NCBI GenBank assembly: GCA_026122225.1
Contig: JANEZZ010001871.1
Coordinates: 1,426,001 to 1,490,000 of the forward strand
Reading direction: 5' to 3'
DNA: 64,000 nucleotides
DNA from: Heloderma charlesbogerti
Taxonomy: Eukaryota; Chordata; Lepidosauria; Squamata; Helodermatidae
Shown here: positions 23,887 to 35,099 of the stretch, piece by piece
Layout of the letters: every line of letters starts with the position of its first letter
Position numbering within the stretch: the first letter of the stretch is position 1
Program-made: the position numbers and the translations under genes
The notes under the pieces: model-generated
What the model saw: the letters and a program-made list of their open reading frames with translations, nothing else
Told to the model about the DNA's origin: nothing
The model's database searches: none

Positions 23887-24164
23887 GCAAGTAAATCTCT
23901 TCATGACAATATACTGTTCTTTAGGAAACTAACTTCCATATCTCTTAGCGTAAAGCCCCAGAATACTAAAAATGCTATGACTGTGTTTATTTTCATTGAC
24001 TACGTTTTCACTGAGAGCATCCTAAAATGCAGGTAGATTTTTTCTGAAACAGCTGTCTCTAAGACAGTAAACCATAAGACAGATAGTTTTGCTAAAGCGC
24101 CTAACAGGGGAGAAACATGGAACTAAAATATTAATCTTCTTTGGAATAATTCTGAGCTTCAGTA

Positions 24165-24705
24165 ACTTGTTACGTGCAGCCAGAGTCATGTAATAAACCA
24201 AAAATTCTGGCTTATTAAACCACAGTGTGAACAAGGATTATGCTGGTCCATGCAGCTTGTTTGCTTCTGCTTTACTCCTTCCTTTGCTGAGTGGGTAGAT
24301 AAACCAGGCAGGGTTAGCTTAGCATGATGTCCAAACCCAAGATTAAGGTTTATTATACCTGAACAAACCAGGATACATAAACCAACAATAAATACTCATT
24401 TCATAGAATCATAGAACAGTAGGGTTGGAAGGGGCCTACAAGACCATCGAGTCCAGCCCCCTGCTCAATGCAGGAATCCAAGTCAAAGCATTTAAAGCTA
24501 GCTTACAATCCTGGCTTGTTTGGGTATCAGAAAGCATTATTCCAGGTTTGGACATCACACTAAGCTGTCCCTGCCTGGTCCGTTTACCCACTCATATAAA
24601 AGTAGGTGCGAAGCAGAAACAAACAGGTTGTGTGCACAAGCATATTGTTCATTCACACTGTGGTTTAAGCGAGAATTCATGGTCTATCGTTATGTGCAAA
24701 CCAGC
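24165..24705. repeat. Foldback DNA element with a CR1 fragment in its loop
   Basis: The left arm (about 24165-24385: ttaaaccacagtgtgaacaa, gtttgcttctgctttactcc, gggtagataaaccaggcagg) is inverted in the right arm (about 24490-24705: cctgcctggtccgtttaccc, gcgaagcagaaacaaacagg, ttcattcacactgtggttta). The arms are about 200 bp. The loop holds a short CR1 3' fragment, listed separately. Confidence 0.8.
24400..24487 (-). mobile_element. CR1 LINE 3' terminal fragment
   Basis: Reads atagaatcatagaacagtag then gttggaaggggcctacaaga and accatcgagtccagccccct, the CR1 3' end in antisense as at 5184. Only about 88 bp are present. It sits at the centre of the foldback element, so it inserted after that element formed. 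Confidence 0.9.
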
Positions 24706-24824
24706 GTTTAAGACACATGGATAAATTGTCCGCTTTATCAAAGTTTGGTGTAGTTCTATGTTCAGGAGCTGCTTGTATAAATTCATAATTAGATAAGGAA
24801 TGGATAACTCAGAATGTTTAGGCT

Positions 24825-25136
24825 ATGTTCAGGCATAACACCAAGCCGTGGTTTGGAGTTTGTGAATTGGGTGAGGGACCAAATCAGCCCTCCTGGGGTC
24901 CCAATCCAGCGCTCCAGAGTTCTCCAGATGGCCACTCCCCCTTTCCCCCAACCACCAATTGTTTGGCAGTTTCCCAGTTTTTGTGCCTTTCCTAGTGGTT
25001 ATTTGCTGGCAGTAAGAGCTTTAAGCTACAATATGCTGGCATTGTTGGCTCCACCCCTTCAGCCCCACTCACCACTGGAATGCTCCCCCCCCAAAAAATG
25101 AATTCAGCTCTCAGGCTGAAAGACGTTCCCTACCCC
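24825..25136. repeat. hAT-like MITE relic (about 310 bp)
   Basis: Shares ordered segments with the complete copy at 34758-35098 (read inverted): ccagatggcc, ttcccagtttttgtgcct, gtaagagctttaagctacaa, caccactggaatgct and ggctgaaagacgttccctac. The outer left end has decayed. Confidence 0.65.
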
Positions 25137-25384
25137 TGATGTGAATGAACACTGTGGAGCCTTAAGCTCATTTGTTCCCTCCACCCCTCATGTACCGAGA
25201 TTCTTTCCTTCAGATCCTTGTTCTTGGTCTTTGGCCCTTAGCCTGTGGCTTTTACTCTGTGGCATCAGTGGGGACGGCTCCAGAAACATTGTATCTCTCC
25301 AGCCCAGTGCACCCCAGCAACCAGCAGAAGAAGAGGACAGCAGAGGAGTATGCTGAAATTTTAACATGTGCATGGGAAATTCAC

Positions 25385-28065
25385 TAGATAACCTGGGGAG
25401 GGATGGGGGTGCCCCCATAAGTGCGGTTACAGGTAGGGGGAGGTATGGTGTGGGGGGATTAACAAGCCAGCTAAGGGGAAGGAGGGCTAGACACCTTACG
25501 CCTATCCCCTCTTCTGATTCTTTCCCCAACCAGATGGTTCCTAGTTGTCTTACCAGTTTGCCCTCGGGTCTGGTGGTGGTGTTGCCGAATACCAGGTCAG
25601 TCCAAACCAAAATCTCCCTTATCCACAATTTAATTTAATTGTGGATGAGAGGGCTGGATGGGGAAACTGGGTGGGGTTAGTCTCCCCCAGCTGTGCCTTC
25701 TGGGGAATTCTGTGCAGCACCAACCGCACTGTCCATCAGTCTCCCTGCCTGAGCTGAGGGAGGTGGTCTCAGACTTGGTATTGAGGGCTCCTAGGATGAT
25801 GGTTCTGGGGATCTCAACTTCCATACTGAGGCCATCAGATCCATGGCAGCTCAGGACTTCATGGCTGCCATAACAACCATGAGGCTGTCCCAATATGTTG
25901 TTGGCCCAACTCATGTCGGAGGACACACACTTGATCTGGTTTCCCTAACTGGGCAGGAGGCTGGTGATCTGAAAGTGGGGGGATTAACATCTGTTCCCTT
26001 ATCATGGTCGGATCACTTTCTATTGAGGTTTAGACCTTGCACCCTCTGCAAGCGTGGGGGACCTATTAAAATGGTCCTCCCCCAGAGGCTAATGGATTCC
26101 AGAGGGCTCTGGGATTTTCCTGCTGGTATGGCTGGTGCCTCTGGACGCCCTAGTTACTCTGTGGAATGCAGAGATGACTAGAGTAGTTGACATGATTACA
26201 CCCAAGTGCCCTCTTTCTCTGAGCAGAGCCCAAGTAGCTCTCTGGTATACACCTGAGCTGAGGGCAATGAAGCAAGAGGGAAGACGTCTAGAACGTAGGT
26301 GGAGGAAGACTCGTGCCAAGTCCGACGGAACACAGGTTAGAGCCCATCATGGAGCCTGTGGCAGTGATGGTGGCAAAGAGGGAGTTCTTTTCCACCAGCA
26401 TTGCATCTTCTGAGTGTCATCCAGCCAAGCTTTTCCAAGTGGTTCATGGCCTTCTGCAATCTGGGCCAGGGAGAGAGATGGTGGAACCATTGGCAGCATG
26501 CTGCAACGAGTTTGTACGACACTTGGCAGATAAAATTGTTCACATTCGTCATGACTTGGACACCACAGTTAATGCAGTTCCATCTGTAGAGGTGTCCAGA
26601 GCACTGTCTGGTCTTGTTTTATTGGATGAATTTCAGTTGTTGAGGCCTGAGGAAGAGGACAAGGTGCTTCACTAAGTCCGGCCGATACCTGTGTGCTTTT
26701 CCTTTCCCCTTCATGATTCATTACATCTAATAGGGAGGGGATGAATCCAGGAGATTGTCAATTCCTTCTTAAGAGAAGGAGTGTGCCGGCTGCTTTAAAG
26801 GAGGTAATTATTAAGTCACTCCTGAAAAAGCCTGACATGGATGATGATAGCACTGGTTGCTAACATTCCCTTCCGGGGCAAGGTGCTTGAGTGGGTCATT
26901 GCCAGCCAACTCTAGGCACTCTTGAATGAAATTGATTATCTAGATCCATTTCAATTGGGCATGAAGGATATAGGTGGGATGAGGGATAGGGGGAGTGTGA
27001 CCCTGTTGATTCTCTTAGACCTTTCAGTGGCTTTTGATACCATTCACCATGGATAGGCTATCTGGGCTGGGAGTTGGAGCTATTGTGCTGCAGTAATTCT
27101 GCTCCTGCTTGGATGGCTGATTCTAAAGGTGTTGCTGGGGAATTATTGCTCTGTCCCTTGGCAGTTATAACATGGGGTGCCAAAGAGCTCTATTTTATCA
27201 CCCATTCTATTCAACATCTACATGAAACAGTTGGGAGAGGTTATCTGGAGATATGGACTGAAGTGTCACCAATATGTGAATAACACTCAGCTCTACCCTT
27301 TTCATCAAATCCAGGTGAGGCAGTGGGTATTCTGAATCAGCACTTGGGTGCAGTAATTGACCATCTGAGGACCAATAAACTGAGAGTCAATCCATATAAG
27401 ACAGATACCACTAGTAGGTGGCTCTTCTGTCTGGATGAGTGATACTCAACCTGTTCTGGAGGCAGTTGCACTCCCCCAAAGGATCAGGTTCATCGTGTGT
27501 GTGTAGGGGTGTGCTCTTAGAACCAGCACTGTCATTGGAGACACAGGTGGTCTCAGTGGGATAGAGCACTTTTTATCAGCTTAGGCAGATATATCAAATA
27601 TGGTCCTATTTGGACAGAGAGCCTACAGTTATCCATGCTGTGGTAACCTCAAGGGTCATAATCTTCCAAATATATACCTGCCCAGACCCTAAGATCATCC
27701 TCAGAGGCCCTTTTTTGAGTGCCCTCGCTGAATGAGGTAAGGGTGGGTGGCTTCTAAAGAAAGGGCCTTTTCAGTGGTGGCACCCTGGTCATGGATCTTC
27801 CTCAGACCAGCTCACCTGGCACCTACATTGTGGTCTTTTTGGCCCCAGGTGAAAACCTTTTTATTTTCCCATAATTTTTAGACCTTCAGTTTTAAAAATG
27901 GCATTAGTGCATTTTTAGATAACTTGGTTACTATGGTTTTATTCTTTTTTTAAACTTAGGGTTTTATATTGTGTTTTACTATGTTACTGTATTTTATGGT
28001 TTTAAGTTTTGTCTTGTAAACCACCCAGAGAGCTTCGGCTAATGAGAATGTAGTTCACTGTAAAC
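25385..28065 (+). mobile_element. Decayed L2 LINE
   Basis: Fragmentary frames carry L2 landmarks in order: the start of the endonuclease region (TRSVQTKISLIHNLI near 25590, VDERAGWG near 25640), the end of the endonuclease (VVGPTHVGGHTLDLVSLTG near 25900 and LSWSDHFLLRF near 26010), an Arg/Trp-rich linker (RRLERRWRKTRAKSDG near 26280), and reverse transcriptase relics (27160-27320, including a tattctattcaacatctaca segment and a degraded YADD box reading YVNN). The 3' end is the L2-type 'gtaaaccacccagagagctt' near 28015. Many stops and frameshifts mean this is an old copy. Confidence 0.8.
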
Positions 28066-28559
28066 AAGGATCAGAAGGAAGCTCAGTATGCAGTGAGGAG
28101 GAGGAAATATGTAAGCCCAAGGCTCCTCAGCACTTGTTCATGTAATACCAAATCACGCTTTGTTAAGTTTGAATGTAGCCTTTGACTTTTCAGATCTGTT
28201 TGAAAAACTGAAGTGTGTTTAGTGTGAAGATATCAATTACTACTAATAAATTAAGGTGGTGGAGGTAGCATCTTAAATTATGTCATTTACTTTAGAGTGC
28301 TAATACTGTATAGTATGTGGGCCCTCCCCATGTTCCTGTATCTTGGGTTATTCCCTGCCTCCCCACCTAGCCCAGTATTCAAAACCAGTTCAAAAAGTTG
28401 ACACACAAGCTGTTGGAAAGAGAATATTGGAGTGGAGGCTGGGGGAAGGTAATGCCACGCCTGCATTAAGTTTGAAAACCTTTTATGTCAAATCTCCAAA
28501 ACAACTTTCTCTATTAAGAGTTAAAAATAAAAAAAACACAAGTTGGACATTCTGTCAGG

Positions 28560-28800
28560 ACCACTTTGGAGAAGAAGTATGGCTCCAAACTGGATAGCTG
28601 CTTCCAGAAGGTGGTGCTGGGAGGCTACTATTTGGCTCCCTGGCATTTATACTATGGAGTCCTGGAGGGTTCTGTCTTGTCTTGCATCCATGTGACGCCA
28701 CTGAGCAAGGTCATCCGAGGGTCTGGAGTGAGCAGTCATCAACATGCTGATGATGCCCAGCTTTCTCTCTCCTTTTCATCTGTCTCTGTCTGCTTTGCCC
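28560..28800 (+). mobile_element. L2-like LINE reverse transcriptase fragment
   Basis: The frame reads GVLEGSVLSCIHVTPLSKVI and later HADDAQLSLSFSSV, a degraded version of the L2 'GVPQGS..LSP' and 'YADDTQL' motifs. It is a separate relic from the L2 upstream, because that copy already has its own version of this region. Confidence 0.7.
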
Positions 28801-29545
28801 GTCAACGTTTTTTTTTTTCAAGCTAGTATATTGGCAGGAGCCAGCAAACAGGAGCCAGCTGTGTACTCTCTCCTACCCTCTTCTCTCTCAGGAGTGCATC
28901 ATTTCCCCACCCACCACCACCTTAACCATGGTTCAGAGAAAGTTGGCGCTGACTGAACCAGTTGGGTTCAGACTCTTGTTAAAAGGGCTGCTGCTGATAT
29001 TTCTCTGAATTGTACTTCGGGGCGGGGGTGGGTTGTTCCTAAGAGGGGAGGACAGCCATTAACTTCGGGTCACTTAACCACAATTAAGTGCAAGTCAGAC
29101 AGCATTCAACTTCAGCCTTCAAATTTACTTGCCTGTATCTGTTCCTTTATTTCTTGCTGTGCCAGATTTGTGTGTGGAGTTCATTATTACGTTAAATCAT
29201 AGAGTTGCTTGTATGAGTTAATATGAGTAGTAAAGGAACAAAACATGGGGCCTCTATTAAGTTTCTCTTGCCTGTTGTTATTTTATCATCATCCACCTTG
29301 AAGGTGTTTGTGTATATTGTAATATCATATGGGGGCAAAATATGTGAATTCCACAGAGTAACTATTTTTGAAGACTAATTGTCTCAAGCTGTTTTTATTG
29401 CATTACATTTGGATTTACTCTTTCATTCCTATCCCTGCACTGGATACCATTCCTATGCATGAAATAACCAATTTCAGGACTTCTGCAGAGAATTTTTCTT
29501 ATGGATACACTGAAATCTTTCACAGCTTTTTTGTTTTTGTTTCAG

Positions 29546-29602
29546 ATGCGGTATGGCTCATTAAAATACAAGATGAAGAGAAGACCACAAGTGTACTTCT
29601 AA
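29546..29602 (+). CDS. REEP3: REEP3 terminal coding exon 8
   Basis: After a long pyrimidine tract and ttcag acceptor, 18 codons encode MRYGSLKYKMKRRPQVYF and the TAA stop. The basic RYGSLKYK..RRPQVYF ending is the conserved REEP3/4 C-terminus. Phase 0 matches the end of exon 7. Summed over exons 3-8 the gene encodes 223 residues here, against roughly 220 for the same exons in the mammalian protein, so no exon appears to be missing. The first residue is Met where I recall Val in mammals; this is a splice-junction substitution and not a start codon. Confidence 0.95.
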   Translation: MRYGSLKYKMKRRPQVYF

Positions 29603-30536
29603 GTGATCTTCACAATTCAGCTTAAATCAAACTGCTGTATTAGTTGCTTCTTGTAGGCCCACGATGGTCTTGGTCCTGTGTGCAGGGTTTTCCCATTCTC
29701 TGAAGGGAAACACTTGATGTGCATGTGGATTCCCATTGTCAGTGTAGGGCTTTTTCCCTGGTCACCAAAGAGAAAGGGAAAGTCTCTGCATGTACAGTGC
29801 TCTGCATGCATATCTGAGTTACTGGCCACTGTGTTTAGGATTTATACATACCAAAAATTCAATCATGGTGGTAAACATTTATTGCTTTAAAGTGTGGCAT
29901 ATATGTTTAATCCCAATTTTTAAATCACTAGTTGCTAATATGGGTAGGTCCACTTTAGGTTTCTGCGCTTCAAAAATGAAATCATTTAATGACGGACTGA
30001 TAGAAGTTCTTAAATGTAGCTCTTGTGGATGAGCATTTCAAGTGGTTGGTTGCTCTCTGCACTTAATGAAAATCGCACACCTATATATGGAAAGCTTAAT
30101 ACTTGAATGCACTGCAATTTTAGATTCCTAAAGAGTTCTTAGTCTAGTATAAGAGAAATGAGTGTCAGCAAAATAGGAGTAATTTACAACTAATCCACTT
30201 AATAGCTTGGATCCAAAGAACTACTTGGGTTCATGAAAAGTTTCTGCTACCCAGTGGAACTGACTCTCTTTAAAACAAACAGCTGGTCCCCATACCATAT
30301 GACAGACTGCTTTTGAAACTCCTGTCATTGCCAAGTGACATGGGAGGCTCACAGAATTTGTTTCATGGCTCTTTGGAGAGCTTTGTATTGCTGTACTGTA
30401 ATGATTTGACTGTAGCATGTGCATACAGCCGAGCTATTCACTCATTACATTACTGTCTGTTTCTGCACACTCATATATTGATCTGTGGTAGTACTATGTT
30501 AGTTCTAGTGGGTTTTTCAGTGCAATATTCACCAAG

Positions 30537-30712
30537 AAACATAGGAAGCTGCTTTAATACCATGTCAGACCATTGGTCCATCTAGTATTACCTACACTGG
30601 TTGGCGAGAGCTCTCCAGGGTTTCAGACAAGAATATTTACCAGCACAACCTGGATATGCCAGGGATTGAACTTGGGACCTTCTGCATGCAAAGCATGTGC
30701 ACCTCCACTTAA
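30537..30712 (-). mobile_element. tRNA-derived SINE, second family, antisense
   Basis: On the + strand it reads aggaagctgctttaatacca, ccattggtccatctagtatt, gagctctccagggtttcaga, then gccagggattgaacttggga and ttctgcatgcaaagcatgtg. The last part is the tRNA-like head with B box (inverted). Copies at 48885-49053 and 49098-49256 match. It lies in the probable REEP3 3'UTR. Confidence 0.8.
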
Positions 30713-32895
30713 TACTATCTTTGTATCAGTGTGGATATACTGATGCAGCTAAGGAAGTTGGGCCAGGTGCCTTTCCTTTGGGTTAGAATTCAGTTTCTGT
30801 CTAGTATGCCTAAAGAATTTGAATACAAGTTGAAGACCAAAACATTTAAAACCTTTCTATCAGGTACTGGCAGTCAGATATTGTACCATGTACTAGACAC
30901 TTCAAACTTCAGAAATATGAAAACTTGCACATCCTACAGTTCTTTCTCTTGTGGCTTGGTGTCTTTCTAATGTCTTTTTAAAATCATCTTGCAAATGTTT
31001 TCCCCCCATTTCTGCATGTGGCCATTTTTCTGCTGAAAAACATTGCTGAAGGCTTTATGTTGGGGCAGTGCTCAGAACTGAAAGCCATATTAGGAGTACA
31101 GAGTAACTGGATAGTTGGACTAATGTACAAATCTTATTTATGTAAAACCTGCATAATCTATAGAGCTTGCATTAACTTGACACATTTCTGTGATGTCCTT
31201 TGTGGTGTTTCAGAGCAGTACTTAGAATGCTTTTAAATCCTGATGGATATTTAAGTGTTTGCTACTTAAATGCTGGCTCACAAAACACTGCTACTTTTGC
31301 TAGATTCCTGAAGGGTGACTTCCCTTTCTGGTCAGGTAAATTGTCTAATCATGTTGGGATAACAAGGGGTTTGAGTATTGTCCATGGATGTAAATAAAAT
31401 TCATGTCAGGCCCTTGGTCATTAAATGGTGTTTTAGAAATCATGAAATGATAGTTTTACATTTTTAAGGCTGATGAGGCTGAGTGCTGGAAACTTAATGG
31501 AACGCTTGAAAAAACTGCTGCTGTTGTATCAGTTGGTACTAGGCTTTAACCCAAGGATTCCAAAGGAAGCTAACTTTCTTGCTGCATAGAAACTTTCAGA
31601 AAGTTCGAAGGAAATGTATAGAAGTTGAACAGCCTTTTTAATTTCATGCCATGTAGGAGAGTGTCTCGAGAAAAATTAAGCACTTACGCTTAATACTGGC
31701 AGCTTTCCCAACAGGAGGAACTAAATGACAGTTTTCTCTACTGCTCCAGACTTCAGAAACAAGTTGTAACATCATAGGAAGAGTGCCTGCCTTTACATCT
31801 CATTATAGCTATTGTGCTTACACTAAGTTTAGGGAGAATGGCGTCTGATACATGGATCAGAGGACTGTAATCAAGACATATGGTCTTAGCATTACCCTCC
31901 ACAAGTCTTCCTGTTCTGTAGATCCTTGGTTAACAAAATCTAAATTCCTTTTAAAAAGTCTAGTTCTTTGGCGTATTGGCAGAATGTAGTTTTAAAAGAA
32001 CCCAGCCTTGTTTTCAGTCTGCATCTTAGTACCACATTTTGGTTTAAGATAATTTGTTGCTTTTCCCACAGAGACCCTCATTTAACTAGGTCAGGCAAAC
32101 AATCCTCCCAGATTGCATCTTGCTTCCCACAGTTGTTCAAACTAGATAACTTCAAAGGAATTGTATAAGAAGCAATTGTGGGGTGACACATTCTTTATCA
32201 CATTTCAGATCATTTTTTAATTTATTTAAGCCCTTTGGCAAACAGACTTGTCCTGGGGCTTAAAGTCTGCTTCACACATTATGTTACTAGCATATACTTC
32301 TATCACACACACTAGAAAGTAATGTGTAGTGCTTAAACACATGTCTGATATGGATGTACTTCAAAGGGCGCTCTTGATTGGCCAAACCTTCCCAAAGCAG
32401 GTACTTGTATCAAAAGACTCAAGGCTGCTTCATGTGAGAAGCTACAACTGAATGAATGGTAGTCTCTCTCCCAGCCCATTATTTAGCTTCTTGGATTCAA
32501 ACAGTGGCAAAGTAAAAGCTAGAAAATTAAATGTAATGGTTATACCATGTCAAAAATAAGATATTTTGAAAAATATAGGGCTTCCACTAGGTTAATATTC
32601 TATGAAGTATTTATTATGTAAAAGAAGCCTATACAAAGGGATCATTTGTAAACTATTTTCAAGGACTGCTTCTACTTACCAGTTCTTTCAATGCAATTTC
32701 AACGTTTGGACTCATGGTAGCTTTAAAGACAATAAGCTTTAACTTACCTATCTGTAATAATTAACTGTCGACTTGTTTACATATTTGTAGTACGGAGAGG
32801 AATCTTTTTAGCATTTTGTACTGACATTTCTTTACCTTTGTAAGTGCTATTTTTGAAGATGCAATTGCTTTATTTATTTTTAAAAAGCAATACTT

Positions 32896-32901
32896 AATAA
32901 A
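32896..32901 (+). terminator. Candidate distal poly(A) signal of REEP3
   Basis: AATAAA in an AT-rich context, followed within 40 bases by a T-rich stretch with GT pairs. It is the last such hexamer before the repeat-dense intergenic DNA begins at about 33.2 kb. A weaker proximal option is AATAAA at 31393-31398. Confidence 0.5.
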
Positions 32902-33212
32902 ATGAATGCTCTCAATATTTTTATCTTGTCTCATTCAAATGCAGTACAGATTAATATATGCATGATAAAAGAAAACATTGCAGGAAGCAAAATGGATAGA
33001 GCTACCTCTAGTCTAAATCAGATGAATTGTACCAACTGCATTTCTTTTGATTTTGTATGGGACTAGGGAAACTGCTCGCAAAAACGTTCTGAGAATATTC
33101 AATCTTTTCTGTTCATGCATAGGATGGATTTGTAAATGATGCAGGTTCTCCTTGGGGAAAAAAATTGATGGTATGCAAAGATCTGTTTTGATCTAAAATA
33201 TAGGAGTCTTTT

Positions 33213-33878
33213 GCCCCCACCCCTTTTGCCTTTGGTCCTGCCCACCACTGGAATGCTGCTCCCAAGAGCTCCAAAATTGGATTTGACCCTCGGGCTGAAA
33301 GAGGTTCCCCATCCCGGATTTTGAGACTATTAGATGTCAGACTACGTGGACTGTCTTAAAATGTTCTGCTTCTCTTTGCTTTACTTATAGAAGAACTAAG
33401 TGTTACAAGCAAAGAGCAAAACTGAAAGGAAAGATGACCAACTTTAGTTATTTCAGCAAATTATATGAAGTGAGTAGCATTCCCTCCCCTCCTTTTAAAA
33501 AGAGTACACCAGGGTGCAGGCTTCCCCTTCCCTCCCCCTCCTAAAGCAGTTATGCAAATCCCTGTTCAGCCATGAAGTTCACTGTGTAAACTTAGGCCAG
33601 TTTCTCTCAGCCTTACCTACGTCACAGAGTTGCTGTGCTGATAAAATGGAATAATTATTTTTTGACTTTGAGCTGCTTGGAGGAATAGTGGGATACTAAT
33701 GTGAGAACACAATATATCCTTGCAAGAAAGTTATTGGACAAAATTGGTTTGTGGAAACCACACAGCACTAAAGACCCATCCACCATGGGGTGGGGTGGGG
33801 CACACATTGTTTATAAAACGTGTGGGGAGGGGGGCATTAAGTTCACTGCCAAGCAATAAAGTGATTGGACAAAGTATT
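33213..33878. repeat. Left arm of large inverted duplication
   Basis: This ~665 bp segment reappears inverted at 34200-34867 with roughly 90% or better identity by eye. Landmarks in order: ccaccccttttgcctttggt, ggctgaaagaggttccccat, aaaatgttctgcttctcttt, ttatttcagcaaattatatg, gcagttatgcaaatccctgt, a partial SINE, gtggaaaccacacagcacta and gtggggaggggggcattaag. It contains the end of a hAT-like MITE and the 3' part of a tRNA SINE, so the unit is duplicated genomic DNA, not a single transposon end. Confidence 0.9.
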
Positions 33879-34199
33879 TTCATGTAAAATAAAGAAGTTA
33901 TAGATCAGCTAAATTGGTTTGCAGTGTCTGCTCTTCAAAATGTAACAACTTCTGGAAGGAAAGCTCTTTAATCTGTAGTAGCAAAAAGAAAAAGTCTTGT
34001 GGCACCTTGGAAGACTGAGGCTGCAATCCTATACACATTTCTGAGTAAACGTGTAGGATTGTGCTGGAATTGTGCTATAAGCTTTTGTGGCTCTAATCCG
34101 TTAGTCTTTTAATGGATTTTTGTAGTGCCACAAAAATCCTTGTTGCCTTCAAAATGTATTGCCAGTATTGGCCTGTATATTTGCCATACTGCAGTCAAT

Positions 34200-34867
34200 G
34201 ATACTTTGTCCACTTACGTTATTACTTTGGCATTGTACTTAATGCCCCCCTCCCCACACATGTTTTATAAACCATGTGTGCCCCCCCCCCGGTGGATGGG
34301 TCTTTATTGCTGTGTGGTTTCCACAAACCAATTTTGTCCAACAACTTCCTTGCAAGGATATATTGTGTTCTCACATTAATATCCCACCATTCCTCCAAGC
34401 AGCTCAAAGTCAAAAAATGAATGTTATTCCATTTTATCTGCACAGCAACTCTGAAGTAGGTAAGGCTGAGAGAAACTGGCCCAAGGTTACTCAGTGAACT
34501 TCATGGCTGAACAGGGATTTGCATAACTGCTTTAGGAGGGGGAGGGAAGGGGAAGCCTAAACCTTGGTGTGCTCTTTTTAAAAGGAGGGAGGGATTGCTT
34601 CTCACTTCATATAATTTGCTGAAATAACTAAAGCTGGTGTTTTTTTCCTTTCAGTTTTGCTCTCTGTTTCTAACACTTGGTTCTTCCATAAGTAAAGCAA
34701 AGAGAAGCAGAACATTTTAAGACAGTCCAAGTAGTCTGACATCAAATAGTCTCAAAATCCGGGATGGGGAACCTCTTTCAGCCCGAGGGTCAAATCCAAT
34801 TTTGGAGAAGCTCTTGGGAGCAGCATTCCAGTGGTGGGCAGGGCCAAAGGCAAAAGGGGTGGGGACA
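34200..34867. repeat. Right arm of large inverted duplication
   Basis: The reverse complement of 33213-33878: cttaatgcccccctccccac, ggatgggtctttattgctgt, tccaagcagctcaaagtcaa, aagagaagcagaacatttta and cccgagggtcaaatccaatt are all found inverted in the left arm. The 320 bp spacer (33879-34199) holds a short MITE copy (ggctgcaatcctatacacat). The outer break falls inside the MITE at 34758-35098. Confidence 0.9.
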
Positions 34868-35098
34868 AAAACACAAAAAATACCAGTCAATTTTAGCTTA
34901 AAGCTCTTACGGCCAATAACTATGGCTTAGGAGAGGCATTTCAACTTTTAGAATGGGGGGGGGAGGGGGAGAGACTGCACAAAAGCCAGGAAACCACAAA
35001 ATAGTCAGTGGTTGAGAGTGGGGCCAGGGGAAGGAGGCCATCTGGGGAGCCCTGGAGGGCTGGATTTGGCCCCCATAAGGGCTGAGGTTCCCCATTCC
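34758..35098. mobile_element. hAT-like MITE, complete copy
   Basis: Ends are ccgggatggggaacctcttt and, inverted, gaggaatggggaacctcagc, the GGGATGGGGAACCTC type of hAT terminal repeat. Length about 341 bp, no coding capacity. Possible degenerate 8 bp flanks (tctcaaaa / ctctaaaa) are too weak to call. The left arm of the inverted duplication contains only the first ~100 bp of this element. Confidence 0.7.
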
Positions 35099-35099
35099 T

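Larger units (their letters stand above)
23887..29545 (+). other. REEP3 intron 7 (GC-AG)
   Basis: A 5.66 kb intron with donor GCAAGT and acceptor ttcag. It contains a foldback element with a CR1 fragment, a hAT-like MITE relic, a decayed L2 LINE and a second L2 fragment. About 28830-29540 shows nothing that I recognise. Confidence 0.8.
29603..32920 (+). other. REEP3: Probable REEP3 3'UTR
   Basis: No coding exon follows the TAA. The interval is AT-rich and contains one recognisable repeat, a SINE relic near 30.54-30.71 kb. Two canonical poly(A) signals are visible on the + strand: AATAAA at 31393-31398 and AATAAA at 32896-32901. The second is followed by a T/GT-rich stretch (tttttatcttgtctc), as expected downstream of a cleavage site. 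A 3'UTR of about 3.3 kb is in keeping with the long 3'UTR of vertebrate REEP3, but the end is inferred without transcript data. Confidence 0.55.

Noticed and set aside
25188..25628. 146-codon - strand ORF
   Set aside because: It is antisense to the start of the decayed L2 and flanking repeat; no family signature and no splice support.
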